A stretch of DNA of 51,016 nt from Faecalibacterium gallinarum (GTDB taxonomy: Bacteria > Bacillota > Clostridia > Oscillospirales > Ruminococcaceae): contig NZ_BQKV01000003.1 in assembly GCF_022180365.1 (NCBI RefSeq), positions 1-51,016 on the forward strand. Direction: 5' to 3'. Under the pieces are notes generated by a model. The model was given only the letters and a program-made list of their open reading frames with translations, was not told the origin of the DNA and did not search any database. Position numbers and translations under genes: made by a program. Positions 29,864-39,300 of this stretch are shown piece by piece (within the stretch, counting starts at the first letter, position 1; each line of letters starts with the position of its first letter).

Positions 29864-31153
29864 ATGAAACACCCCTTGCAGGAAATGATGGAAAAGCGCC
29901 GCCAGGGCATCCGCTGCGGCATCCCCTCGTATTGCAGCGCCAATGAGCTGGTGCTGGAGATCGCCCTCCGCCGGGCCAAGGAGCGGAACACCCCCGTCCT
30001 GATCGAGGCCACCGCCAACCAGGTCAACCAGTTCGGCGGCTACACCGGCATGGTGCCGGGGGACTTCTATCAGATGGTGCTCAAGATGGCCCAGGCCATC
30101 GACCTGCCTGAAAATAGGATTATCCTGGCGGGCGACCATCTGGGCCCCCTGACCTGGCAGAACCTGCCCGAGGAAAAGGCCATGGAGAACTCCCGGGAGC
30201 TGGTCTACCAGTACGCCCGGGCGGGCTTCACCAAGATTCACCTGGACACCAGCATGAAGGTGGCCGACGACCCCGAGGGGCTGCTCTCCACGGAGGTGGT
30301 GGCCCGCCGCGGCGCCGCCCTCTATAAGGCCGCCATGAAGGGCTATGAGGAGCTGAAAGCCGAGAAGCCCGACGCCATGCGCCCGGTCTTCGTCATCGGC
30401 AGCGAGGTGCCCATCCCCGGCGGCGCCACCGAGGCCGAGGACACCCTGGCCGTCACCAAGCCCGAGGCATTCCGGGACACCGTCTCCACCTACCAGCGGG
30501 TCTGGGCCGAGGAGGGCGTGGGCGACGGCATGGCCGACGTGATCGCCGTGGTGGTTCAGCCCGGCGTGGAGTTCGGCGACGAGCAGGTCTTTGACTACAA
30601 CCCCGCCGCCGCAGTAGACCTCTGCGCCGCCCTGAAGGAGTTCCCCGGCATCTGCTTTGAGGGCCACTCCACCGACTACCAGACCGCCCAGGATCTCTAC
30701 AACATGGTCACCGACGGCATCGCCATCCTGAAAGTCGGCCCCGCCCTGACCTACGGTCTGCGGGAGGCGCTGTTCTCCCTGAGCATGATGGAGAAGGAGC
30801 TGGTGCCCGAGGAAAAGCGGGCCAACTTCATCGAGACCCTGGAAGAGGTCATGCTGGCCAACCCCGCCAACTGGGCCAAGCACTACCATGGCGACGAGCG
30901 CCAGCTGGCCCTTTGCCGGAAGTACAGCTACTCCGACCGGGCCCGGTATTACATCGGCCAGCCCGAGGTGGTGGCTGCCATGAACAAGCTGTTCGACAAT
31001 CTGCGGGAGTATCCCATCCCCATGAACATGCTGCACCAGTACATGCCCCTCTCTTACAACAAGATCCGGGCCGGCGAGCTCAAGCTCGACCCCCGGGAGC
31101 TGGCCATGGACGGGGTGACCCAGTTCATGCTGGACTACGAGAGCGCCGTCTAA
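29864..31153 (+). CDS. kbaZ: Tagatose-1,6-bisphosphate aldolase non-catalytic subunit (KbaZ/GatZ)
   Basis: A 429-residue protein. It starts HPLQEMMEKRRQGIRCGIPS, then VLIEATANQVNQFGGYTGM, AGDHLGPLTWQNL and KIHLDTSM, the usual GatZ/KbaZ pattern, and DVIAVVVQPGVEFGD later. This subunit stabilises the KbaY/GatY class II aldolase. Length is as expected (about 425). GAGGTT precedes the ATG and nagA ends 21 nt upstream, so both are one operon. Its partner is encoded 5 kb upstream with separate control, so the two halves of the enzyme are in different units. Confidence 0.9.
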   Translation: MKHPLQEMMEKRRQGIRCGIPSYCSANELVLEIALRRAKERNTPVLIEATANQVNQFGGYTGMVPGDFYQMVLKMAQAIDLPENRIILAGDHLGPLTWQNLPEEKAMENSRELVYQYARAGFTKIHLDTSMKVADDPEGLLSTEVVARRGAALYKAAMKGYEELKAEKPDAMRPVFVIGSEVPIPGGATEAEDTLAVTKPEAFRDTVSTYQRVWAEEGVGDGMADVIAVVVQPGVEFGDEQVFDYNPAAAVDLCAALKEFPGICFEGHSTDYQTAQDLYNMVTDGIAILKVGPALTYGLREALFSLSMMEKELVPEEKRANFIETLEEVMLANPANWAKHYHGDERQLALCRKYSYSDRARYYIGQPEVVAAMNKLFDNLREYPIPMNMLHQYMPLSYNKIRAGELKLDPRELAMDGVTQFMLDYESAV

Positions 31154-31180
31154 CCCCCGCGCCTGCCCCGCTCTGACATA

Positions 31181-31219
31181 AAAACCCGTCCCCCTTAGCT
31201 GCTGGGGGACGGGTTTTTA
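31181..31219 (+). terminator. Intrinsic terminator of nagA-kbaZ
   Basis: A 14-bp stem (AAAACCCGTCCCCC with GGGGGACGGGTTTT) is followed by T. The interspersed repeat starts directly after the T-tract. Confidence 0.9.
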
Positions 31220-31615
31220 TTCGCGCCGTTTTCGTCCGCGCCGTAACTTGATGGAAACCGGGAGGCTCATGCCGCGGCAGCTGTACGTGCTGCGGACCAT
31301 GAAGTTGAAAAGGCAGCCGAACGGTTTGACCGGCTGGCCCCGCACCTTCGGGCCGCGTTGTGGACCGACTTGCGGGGACTGCCGGGCGAATCCGGGCGGC
31401 GGCCCTTAGAGCAGATGCCGACGGTTTATTTCCCCCGGAGGGGGAACGCCGCGCAGCGGCAAGGGGGGTACATTAAATGGGCGGGCAACAACAGCGACCG
31501 CTGCCAGTGGCAGGGGGAGGGAGCTGTTGTTGGCGCCGCGCTCCAATATTTGCAAGTGTGCTAGTCACGCCGCAAATATTGGCTAAGCGCAAGAGGAGGG
31601 TGGGTTAAAATAATT
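31219..31615 (+). repeat. Interspersed intergenic repeat, long copy A
   Basis: This gene-free 463-base gap holds a core at 31237-31298 (CGCGCCGTAAC ... GCCGCGGCAGCTGTA ... GCTGCGGACC). An extension at 31299-31411 is shared with the copy at 44026-44135 (CAGCCGAACGGTTTGAC and AATCCGGGCGGCGGCCCTT in both). A tail, GGTGGGTTAAAATAA, ends just before the stop codon of the convergent HAD gene. A further inverted repeat (CCAATATTTGC ... GCAAATATTGG, 31543-31582) lies near the end. Confidence 0.7.
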
Positions 31616-31616
31616 T

Positions 31617-32267
31617 TTACAGCTTCCCCTCCTGGATCATCTCCAGCGCATGGTTCAGGGTGGGGCAGACCGCCGCCACCGCCTGTTCCAGCTCGGGGGT
31701 GGGGGGCACCTGGTCGGGCACCAGAACGGTGGTGCATCCGGCCTTGACCCCGGCCCAGCCCCCCTGGCGGCTGTCCTCAAAGACATAGCACTCGGTGGGG
31801 TCGGCCCCCAGCTCCCGGGCCGCCAACAGGAAGATATCCGGGGCGGGCTTGCAGTGCTCCACCTGCTGGCCGCTGACGATGTGGGAGAAATACTCCCGGA
31901 TGCCGCCCACTTCCAAATGATGGCGGATCACCTCCGGCCCGCTGGAGCTGGCCACCGCGATCTGTACCCCCTGGCCCTTGAGATAGGAGAGCAGCTCCAC
32001 CACGCCGGGTTTCAGATCCACCTGGGTTTCCATCCGCTTCATCCCCCGGTTGTGCCACTCCTGCCAGAAAACCGGCGGGTTGAGGGTGGGGTAATACTGG
32101 TGGATGATCTGCATCTCGTAGTCGCCGCAGGTGCCGCAGACGTCGTGGAAAAACCGGGGGTCCACCGTCAGGCCCCGCTCGGCGGCCATCTCCTCGAACA
32201 CCACCCGGAACACGTGTTCGCTGTCCACCAAAAGACCATCCATATCAAAGATTGCGTACCGTTTCAT
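31617..32267 (-). CDS. HAD-superfamily IA phosphatase / beta-phosphoglucomutase-like
   Basis: A 216-residue enzyme. Motif I is IFDMDGLLVDSE, the conserved Ser/Thr block is VAVASSSGPEV, Lys is in HCKPAPDIFL and motif IV is YVFEDSRQGGWAGVKAG. The alpha-helical cap lies between residues 15 and 90. It belongs to the beta-phosphoglucomutase/phosphatase group. Which reaction it performs is not clear: mutases usually have a specific cap loop I cannot verify. It stands alone, convergent with kbaZ and divergent from cysK. Confidence 0.82.
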   Translation of the reverse strand: MKRYAIFDMDGLLVDSEHVFRVVFEEMAAERGLTVDPRFFHDVCGTCGDYEMQIIHQYYPTLNPPVFWQEWHNRGMKRMETQVDLKPGVVELLSYLKGQGVQIAVASSSGPEVIRHHLEVGGIREYFSHIVSGQQVEHCKPAPDIFLLAARELGADPTECYVFEDSRQGGWAGVKAGCTTVLVPDQVPPTPELEQAVAAVCPTLNHALEMIQEGKL

Positions 32268-32434
32268 GGCAGAAATCCTCTTTCTTTCCCGGGGGGCGCC
32301 CCGCTGTTGTGGCGGCCCGGAATCGGGGCCGCAGAATCCCCTTTATTCTACCATATCCGCCCGGCGGCCACAAGCCGAACGGCCCCTTTTCCGGCTGGGT
32401 TTTGGCCCCGGAAAGTGAAAATTCTTGGTTTTGC

Positions 32435-32462
32435 TTGACAAACCCAAAAGCTGCGGTATCAT
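32435..32462 (+). promoter_or_regulatory. Sigma-A promoter of cysK
   Basis: Consensus TTGACA (32435-32440), 16-nt spacer and TATCAT (32457-32462). No T-box or SAM riboswitch is seen in the 90-nt leader. Confidence 0.75.
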
Positions 32463-32552
32463 CTGTTTTATAAACCGCGAAACGTTGCCAAAGCAAAGCC
32501 CGGGCCGGGGTCTGTGTACCCCCGTCCCCCCCGGGCGGAAAGGAGCTTTTTT

Positions 32553-33485
32553 ATGGCAAAGATTTATACTTCGGCCGAGCAGCTCATCGGCCATACCCCC
32601 CTTTTGGAGCTGGCCCGGCTGGAACAGGCCGAGGGCCTGAGCGCCCGTCTGCTGGCAAAGCTCGAATACCTCAACCCCGCCGGGTCGGTGAAGGACCGGG
32701 TGGCCCGGGCCATGATCGAGGACGCCGAGGCCAAGGGCCTTTTGAAAGAGGGCTCGGTCATCATTGAGCCCACCTCGGGCAACACCGGCATCGGCCTGGC
32801 GGTGATGGCCGCCGTCCGGGGCTATCGGGTCATCATCGTCATGCCCGAGACCATGAGCGTGGAGCGCCGCCAGATTATGAAGGCCTACGGCGCCGAGCTG
32901 GTGCTCACCGAGGGCGCCAAGGGAATGTCCGGCGCCATCGAGAAGGCAAACCAGCTGGCGCAGGAGATCCCGGGGGCCTTCATCCCCGGCCAGTTCGACA
33001 ACCCCGCCAACGCCGCCGCCCACGAGGCCACCACCGGCCCCGAGATCTGGGCCGACACCGACGGGGCAGTGGACGTCTTTGTGGCGGGCATCGGCACCGG
33101 CGGCACCATCACCGGCGTGGGCCGGTACCTCAAGAGCCGGAACCCCAATGTCAAGATCGTCGGGGTGGAGCCCGCCGGCAGCCCGGTCCTCAGCGGCGGG
33201 AAAGCCGGCCCCCACGGCCTCCAGGGCATCGGCGCGGGCTTTGTGCCCGGGGTGCTGGACACCGGCATCTACGACGAGATCATCCCGGTGAAAGAGGCGG
33301 ACGCCTACGCCATGGGCCGGGCCATCGGCCAGAAAGAAGGGGTGCTGGTGGGCATCTCCTCCGGCGCGGCGGCCTGGGCCGCGGTGCAGCTGGCCCGGCG
33401 GCCCGAGTACGCGGGCAAGAACATCGTGGTCCTGCTGCCCGACACCGGCGACCGGTATCTGTCTACCCCCATGTTTAATATCTGA
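32553..33485 (+). CDS. cysK: Cysteine synthase A (O-acetylserine sulfhydrylase)
   Basis: A 310-residue PLP enzyme that makes cysteine from O-acetylserine and sulfide. PLP Lys47 is in [11 protein letters not shown], substrate-loop [10 protein letters not shown] follows, and [16 protein letters not shown] binds the PLP phosphate. [12 protein letters not shown] is the usual C-terminal motif. AAAGGAGC precedes the ATG at 32553. It is transcribed alone from a clear promoter. No serine acetyltransferase gene is nearby. Confidence 0.94.
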   Translation: MAKIYTSAEQLIGHTPLLELARLEQAEGLSARLLAKLEYLNPAGSVKDRVARAMIEDAEAKGLLKEGSVIIEPTSGNTGIGLAVMAAVRGYRVIIVMPETMSVERRQIMKAYGAELVLTEGAKGMSGAIEKANQLAQEIPGAFIPGQFDNPANAAAHEATTGPEIWADTDGAVDVFVAGIGTGGTITGVGRYLKSRNPNVKIVGVEPAGSPVLSGGKAGPHGLQGIGAGFVPGVLDTGIYDEIIPVKEADAYAMGRAIGQKEGVLVGISSGAAAWAAVQLARRPEYAGKNIVVLLPDTGDRYLSTPMFNI

Positions 33486-33534
33486 TTCCGCCGGGGGAGG
33501 GGCGAATGGACTCTAATTCGCCCTTCTTCCTCAA

Positions 33535-33578
33535 ACAGCCCCGCCGGGTTGACAAGCCCGCCGGGGCTGTGCTATGTT
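33535..33578 (+). promoter_or_regulatory. Promoter of dus embedded in a near-perfect palindrome
   Basis: The -35 TTGACA (33549-33554) lies in the 8-base loop of an inverted repeat (33535-33548 with 33557-33570, 13 of 14 pairs). The -10 TATGTT (33573-33578) follows after an 18-nt spacer. There is no T-tract, so an operator is as likely as a cysK terminator. Confidence 0.6.
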
Positions 33579-33612
33579 TGCGGGGACAAAACCGAAAGGA
33601 AACACACTGCCC

Positions 33613-34569
33613 ATGCACTATTACGCCGCCCCCATGGAGGGGCTCACCGACCGGGTCTTTCGTCAGGCCCACCAGGCGGTTTTCGGCCCTGAGGCCGCGC
33701 CGGAGAGGTATTATGCGCCCTTTATTTCCCCGCCGGAGAACCGGGTCCTCATCCCCAAAAAGATGGCCGAGGTGGCCCCCGAACAAAACCCCGGGGCCCC
33801 GGTGATCCCCCAGCTGCTGGCGAAAGACGGCGCCCTGGCCGCCTGGATGATCGGCCAGCTGCGGGGGCTGGGGTACACCGAGGTGAATCTCAACTTCGGC
33901 TGCCCCTCGGGCACCGTCACCGCCAAGGGCAAGGGGGCCGGGATGCTCCGCAGCCCCGCCGCCCTGGATGAATTTCTGTATACTGTCTTTGACCAGGCGG
34001 GCGGGCCGGTGTCGGTCAAGACCCGGCTGGGGGTGGCCGACCCCGACGAGTTCGGCGAAATTCTGGAAGTCTACAACAAATACCCCCTCTGTGAGCTGAT
34101 CATCCACCCCCGGGTGCTGAAACAGCTCTACCGGGGCGAGGCCGACCGGGCCGCCTTTGCCCGGGCCTTCGGTCAGTGCAGGATGCCGGTCTGTTATAAC
34201 GGGGACATCACCGCCCCGGGCCAGCTCACCGGGCTGGAAGGGGAGTACCCCGGCCTTGCCTCTGCCATGGTGGGGCGGGGGCTGATCGCCGACCCGGCCC
34301 TTTTCCGCCGGGCAAGGGGCGGGGCCCCCGCCACCCGGGAGGAGCTGCGGGCCTTTGCGGCGGCCCTCTACGCCGGGTACACCGAGGCCTTCGGCAGCGC
34401 GGGGTGCGCCATCAGCCGGATGAAGGGGTTCTGGCAGTATCTCTTCGGCCGGTTCGAGGGGGCCGAAAAGCTGGAAAAACAGCTCCGCAAACAGCGCCAG
34501 CCCTGGGAATACGAGGTGACGGTGGGCCAGATCTTCGCCCAGCTGCCCCTCCGGGACGAGGCCGAATAA
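33613..34569 (+). CDS. dus: tRNA-dihydrouridine synthase family protein
   Basis: A 318-residue FMN enzyme that reduces uridines in tRNA D-loops. YAAPMEGLTDRVFRQAH opens the TIM barrel, LNFGCPSGTVTAKGKGAGML holds catalytic Cys97, and VSVKTRLG holds Lys136. The ATG at 33613 is preceded by AAAGGAAA. Length is typical. It is single and separated from cysK by a promoter within a palindrome. The closest Dus subclass cannot be set by eye. Confidence 0.9.
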   Translation: MHYYAAPMEGLTDRVFRQAHQAVFGPEAAPERYYAPFISPPENRVLIPKKMAEVAPEQNPGAPVIPQLLAKDGALAAWMIGQLRGLGYTEVNLNFGCPSGTVTAKGKGAGMLRSPAALDEFLYTVFDQAGGPVSVKTRLGVADPDEFGEILEVYNKYPLCELIIHPRVLKQLYRGEADRAAFARAFGQCRMPVCYNGDITAPGQLTGLEGEYPGLASAMVGRGLIADPALFRRARGGAPATREELRAFAAALYAGYTEAFGSAGCAISRMKGFWQYLFGRFEGAEKLEKQLRKQRQPWEYEVTVGQIFAQLPLRDEAE

Positions 34570-34571
34570 AC

Positions 34572-34601
34572 AAAAAACCCGCCGCCCGGATGGGCAGCGG
34601 G
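34572..34601 (-). terminator. Intrinsic terminator of the IreB-like gene
   Basis: A 10-bp stem with one mismatch (34578-34587 with 34592-34601) is followed on the minus strand by six T. It also lies 3 bases after dus. Confidence 0.75.
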
Positions 34602-34616
34602 GGACGGGTTGGGGGA

Positions 34617-34862
34617 TCAGACGTTCAGGTAGCTGCGCAGCAGGGCCTGAAGCAGATCGTAGCGGTCGATTTTTCGGATCAGGGAACGCGCGCCTTTGTG
34701 CGTGGTGATGTAGGTGGGGTCCTCCGAAAGGATGTAGCCCACCATCTGATTGACCGGGTTATAGCCTTTTTCCTTGAGCGCAGCATACACTTGCTGCACG
34801 ATGTCGCGGATCTCGTCGTCCTTTTCGTCGTGGATGGAGAAAATAGCAGTAGGTTCGCCCAC
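34617..34862 (-). CDS. ireB: IreB-family regulatory phosphoprotein (UPF0297/DUF965)
   Basis: An 81-residue protein. [60 protein letters not shown] and the final ALLRSYLNV match the IreB/YrzL family along its whole length. In enterococci IreB is a phosphorylated target of the PASTA kinase IreK. The start is GTG at 34862: AAGGGGG (34871-34877) lies eight bases upstream, and the alternative GTG at 34871 would overlap it. It usually sits between alaS and yqgF; here it stands alone between dus and acpS. Confidence 0.87.
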   Translation of the reverse strand: MGEPTAIFSIHDEKDDEIRDIVQQVYAALKEKGYNPVNQMVGYILSEDPTYITTHKGARSLIRKIDRYDLLQALLRSYLNV

Positions 34863-34993
34863 GCAATGCACCCCCTTATATAATACTATGGTTTATTTTA
34901 CACGAATTGGCCCGAAACTTCAAGTGTATCCTGCTGGAATTGCGGGATTTATCCCCCGGGCCGCCCCCCAAAAAAGGAGCGTGACGCTATTTT

Positions 34994-35389
34994 ATGCTGT
35001 ATGGTATTGGATGCGACCTGTGCGAAATCGCCCGGCTGGAGAAAAGCCTCTCCGGCCCCCACGGGGCGGCCTTTGCCCGGCGGGTGTTCGGCCCGGCGGA
35101 GCGGGCGGCCCTGGGCCTGGAGGTTGGGGCCCCCCTCTCCCATAAAACAGCGGCCAGCGCGGCGGCCAACTTCGCCGCCAAAGAGGCTTTTTTAAAGGCG
35201 GCGGGGACGGGCCTCGCAGGGCCCTTCTCCCTGGCGGAGATCGAGGCGGTGCGGCTGGAATCCGGCGCGCCGGAATATCGCTTTTCCGGCCGGACGGCGG
35301 CCTGGGTAGCCGAGCGGGGCCTCGCCGCCCGGCTCTCCTTAAGCCACGACGGCGGGGTGGCCCTGGCCTTTTGCACCCTGGAAAAATGA
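34994..35389 (+). CDS. acpS: Holo-[acyl-carrier-protein] synthase
   Basis: A 131-residue phosphopantetheinyl transferase. Mg-binding Asp8 is in YGIGCDLCEIARLE and Glu64 in NFAAKEAFLKAAGTG; LSLSHDGGVALAF is the usual C-terminal motif. It moves the phosphopantetheine arm of CoA to acyl carrier protein. The AAGGAGC Shine-Dalgarno lies about 13 bases before the ATG, a long spacing. It ends at a repeat-filled gap. Functionally it is connected with the CoA genes at 44-46 kb. Confidence 0.9.
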   Translation: MLYGIGCDLCEIARLEKSLSGPHGAAFARRVFGPAERAALGLEVGAPLSHKTAASAAANFAAKEAFLKAAGTGLAGPFSLAEIEAVRLESGAPEYRFSGRTAAWVAERGLAARLSLSHDGGVALAFCTLEK

Positions 35390-35832
35390 TTGGAACCCAC
35401 CCGCCCGCCCTTTTTAATGTACCCCCTGGGCCCTGCGGCCCCGCCCCCCGTGGGGGCTCTAAACCGAAAACGGCGGCTATCTCTAAAACCGCCGTCTGGA
35501 TTCGCACGGAGTCCAAACGGGGTTTGGGGCGGAGCCCCAAGTTCCTTAAAAGGGCGGGTGGGAGGGAGGATAGATCAATAGCGCACCACCTGACCGAATC
35601 TGAAACAATAGGAACTTTGGCCGCCCTTGCCCGGGAGCCGCTGCAAAAATAACCCACCTGCCTTTGGTACTTGTCAATTCGTAATTCCTGCGCCGCGCCG
35701 CATAAAATGGAACAGCACCCCGTGTGCATAGCCGCCCCGCCTTTGGGCAATACTGCTTGTGAACCCAAAGGGGCGGCGGCCGCGCACCACATAGGCGGCT
35801 GCATCCCCCAATTTTTCAAGGAGGGACGTTCC
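35390..35832 (+). repeat. Intergenic region with a large inverted-repeat element (copy D)
   Basis: No gene. 35395-35465 (CCCACCCGCCC ... CCCCC ... GGGGCTCTAAAC) is partly mirrored by 35519-35573 (GTTTGGGGC ... AAAAGGGCGGGTGGGA), so about 180 bases could fold back on themselves. The middle has ACGGCGG/CCGCCGT near 35470-35495. The left part is similar to the reverse complement of the 3' part of the repeat at 44140-44215. A second hairpin (GCCTTTGGG with CCCAAAGGGGCGG, about 35735-35775) precedes the mazF Shine-Dalgarno. Confidence 0.6.
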
Positions 35833-36183
35833 ATGGAGGTACACAGAGGAGAAGTTTTCTACGCCGATCTTTCGCCGGTGGTCGGGTCGGAGCAGGGGGG
35901 CGTCCGGCCGGTGCTGATCGTCCAGAACGAGATCGGCAACCGCCACAGCCCCACCGTCATCGCGGCGGCCATTACATCCCGGCTGGATAAAACCCGGCTG
36001 CCCACCCACATCAACATCCGGGCGGCGGACACCGGCCTGGCCAAGGACAGCGTGGTCCTGCTGGAGCAGATCCGCACCCTGGATAAACACCGCCTGCGGG
36101 AGCGGGCCGGCCAGATTACCCCCGAGGATCAGAAACGGGTGGATCAGGCCCTGGACGTGAGCCTGGGGCTTGGCAGCTACTGA
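35833..36183 (+). CDS. ndoA: EndoA/MazF-type mRNA interferase
   Basis: A 116-residue toxin-type endoribonuclease of the Bacillus EndoA/MazF kind. It shows RGEVFYADLSPVVGSEQGG, VRPVLIVQN with Arg25 and AAAITSRLDKTRLPTHI with Thr48, the positions of the catalytic residues in B. subtilis EndoA. AAGGAGG precedes the ATG. No antitoxin (EndoAI/MazE) gene is detectable upstream; the preceding 443 bases are repeats. It is followed by a strong terminator, so it is a single-gene unit. The antitoxin may be encoded elsewhere. Confidence 0.92.
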   Translation: MEVHRGEVFYADLSPVVGSEQGGVRPVLIVQNEIGNRHSPTVIAAAITSRLDKTRLPTHINIRAADTGLAKDSVVLLEQIRTLDKHRLRERAGQITPEDQKRVDQALDVSLGLGSY

Positions 36184-36203
36184 AAAAGATGTGAAAAAAC
36201 GCG

Positions 36204-36246
36204 CCGCGCGGCACAGCAAAAAGGACGCTGTGCCGCGCGGTTTTTT
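36204..36246 (+). terminator. Intrinsic terminator after ndoA
   Basis: A perfect 14-bp stem (36204-36217 with 36227-36240) is followed by six T. Confidence 0.92.
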
Positions 36247-36278
36247 GCTTTTCGGGGCTGGGGGCGGGGGCGGCGGGT

Positions 36279-36307
36279 TTGATTTTGGTGGCAGAATGTG
36301 TCATAAT
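36279..36307 (+). promoter_or_regulatory. Promoter of the secreted phosphoesterase gene
   Basis: TTGATT (36279-36284), 17-nt spacer and CATAAT (36302-36307), 56 bases before the start codon. Confidence 0.6.
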
Positions 36308-36363
36308 TGTTCTGATCGGCCCCGGAGGGTATGCCGGGGCAAACCGAGGAAACGGAGAAGACT

Positions 36364-39300
36364 ATGTTCAAACAACTCACCCGGCGGATTCTCAGCTTCT
36401 GCCTGCTGGGGGCCATGGTGCTGGGGCTGCTGCCCCCGGCGTCGGCTCTGGCGGCGGTGGCCCCCGACCCCAGCAGCCTGAGAATCTGCGTCATTTCCGA
36501 CGCCCATTATTATCCCCTGACCTATGTGTCCGACTGCCCCGATTACCAGAACTACATCGGCGCGGACCCGAAACTCCTGGCCGAGTCGGGGGCCATCCTG
36601 GACGAGGCCATGGCCATGATCGCCGCCGATCAGCCCGACCTGATCCTGGTGTCCGGCGACCTGACCAAGGACGGCGAAAAACAGGCCCACCTGGAATTCG
36701 CCGAGAAGATGCGCCAGCTGGAACAAACCACCGGCGCGCCGGTGTTCGTCATCGACGGCAACCACGATATCTACAACTATAAAAACGCCTGTACCTTCCA
36801 GAACGGGGTCAAGGAATCCGCCGAGACGGTGACCCCCGCCGAGTTCCGGGCCATCTACGCCGAGTTCGGCTACAACGGCGAATACGACGCCGTCTACTAC
36901 ACCCCGCCCGAGGGCAAACAGGCGGGGGGCCTGTCCTACGCGGTGACGGTGGAGGACGACTATCTGATCCTGGCCCTGGATACCTGTATGTACAGCCCCG
37001 AGGCCACCGGCCTCGAGACCAACCAGCAGGTGACCGGCGGCCAGGTGGACCCGGATCTGCTGGCCTGGGCGGTGGAGCAGATCGCCGCCGCCGAGGCCGA
37101 GGGCAAAACCGTCATCGGCCTGATGCACCACGCCATCCTGCCCCATTTCGGGATGGAAGCCGAGCTGATGAGCGCCTTTATTGTGAACGACTGGGAGCAG
37201 ACCGCCTCTGCCCTGGCTGACGCCGGGCTGCGGTATGTCTTCACCGGCCACATGCACGCCAACGACATCGCCGAGTACACCACCCTCAACGGCAACCACA
37301 TTGTGGACGTGGAGACCGGCTCCCTCTCTTCCTGGGGGTCCCCGGTGCGGACGGTCACCCTGGAAAAAGGCGAGCCTTTGAACGACGGCACCCTCCGCAC
37401 CAAAGAGAGCATCACCCTCAGCAGCCGGAGCGTCCAGTCCATCACCTTCCAGGGGGTGCGGATCAGCGATTTTCCCGCCTATACCATGGAGCACCTCTAC
37501 CCCGACAGTATGCTGGGGGACCTGGCCCGGGGCCGTCTGGCGCCCCTGCTGGCCTCCATCGGCCAGAACGGGGTCCGGGCCACCCTGGCCGAGCTGGTGC
37601 CCGGGCTGGATCTGAATGAGGCCATCCTCCAGAAAGTCCAGGACGTCCTTCTGGGCGGCAAACAGCTGGAACTGGGCTGGGGCATCGGCCGGGTCTACGC
37701 CAGCTACCGGAACGGCGCCATCCATCTGGCCCCCTCGGGCAACGTGGGCCTGGTGGGGGAGATCCTCATCACCGACGAGGAGATCATCGCCGCGGTGGAC
37801 GACCTGATGGCCCAGTTTGAAGATCTCTGCCTGTACAGCCCCGACCTGGTTTTGAACCGGATCGAGTCGGCGGCGGCCCGCCTCTCGGAGACCGGGGTGG
37901 CCCAGATCGGCACCGAGGACGAAAAAAGTTTTTATGACCTGATGATCTACACCCTCCTGAGCCACGACGCGGGCGGCGAGAACGCCCCCGACTGGGTGAA
38001 GGAGGCCCGGCAGTACATCCAGAGCGGCAAGATCGTCTCCAACATCATCGAAGTCGCCCTGGAAGAAGTAGTGGATCTGGCCGAGGATCTGGCCACCCAC
38101 CTGCTTTTGGACCCGGCCATCCTGCTGGGGGAGATGTGGACCAAGATCACCGGGGTGGAGACCAGCCTCTTGTCGGTGCTCAAGATCGCCGGGTTTGACC
38201 TGCGGGCGCTGCTGGACAGCCTGGTGGGGGAGTACATGAGCGAGAGCTTCCTCTCCGGGATGGGTGGCCTCTTGGACGAGATGGCGGGCTCCATGATCGA
38301 GGACGAGGTCCAGGACGACCAGCTGGACGGCGAGAGCCGGACCATCCTCTTTGAGGGCGCGGTGGAAAAACCCGCCCCCACCGCCGAAAACGGCCTGCTG
38401 CCCGACCAGATCACCCTGACCTTGGGCTCCGACGCCGAGACCGGCCGGGCCTTCAGCTGGTACACCGGGGTCCTGGTGGAGACCGGGGCCGTCCAGCTCT
38501 CCACTTCGCCGGATATGAGCGGGGCCGAGATCATCCCGGCCCAGTCCGCCCGGGTGGAGCGGCCCTACCCCCTCATGAACCTGGGGCTTTTCACCACCTA
38601 CACCACCAAGACGGTCCAGCGCCATACCGCGGCGGTGGAGGGCCTTGAACCGAACACCACCTACTATTACCGGGTGGGCTGCCCCGAAAAGGGGTATTGG
38701 AGTGAGATTGCCTCCTTCACCACCGGGGACCCGGATTCCGATTCCTTCACCTTCCTGAACCTGAACGACTCCCAGGGGATGATCCGCTCCGACTACGACG
38801 CCTACCATGAGGCCCTGGCCCTGGCGCGCCAGACCTTCCCCGAGGCGGAGTTCCTGGTCCACGCCGGCGACTTTGTGGACGACGGCAGCAACGAAAACTA
38901 CTGGACCATGGTGCTGGACAGCGCCGACGCCCAGGCTCTGCCCACCCTGCCCGCCGCCGGCAACCACGAGAACCGGTCCAGCGTGGCGGGGGTCACCGAG
39001 CCCAACGCCCTGATGTCCCACTTCAACCTCCAGAACCTGCCCGAACAGGACACCTCCACCGGGGTGTATTACAGCTTCGAGTATCAGAACGCGGCCTTCA
39101 TCGTCCTGAACACCAACGACCTGGGCGAGGGCGGCGGCCTGTCCCAGGCGCAGTTCGACTGGGCCTGCCGCACCGCCGCTGAAACCGACGCCCAGTGGAA
39201 GATCCTCCTCCTCCACAAATCCCCCTACTCCAACGGCCCCCACGCCGAGGACGACGATGTGGAGGCCATCCGCGCCCAGGTGAACCAGCTGGCGGCGGAG

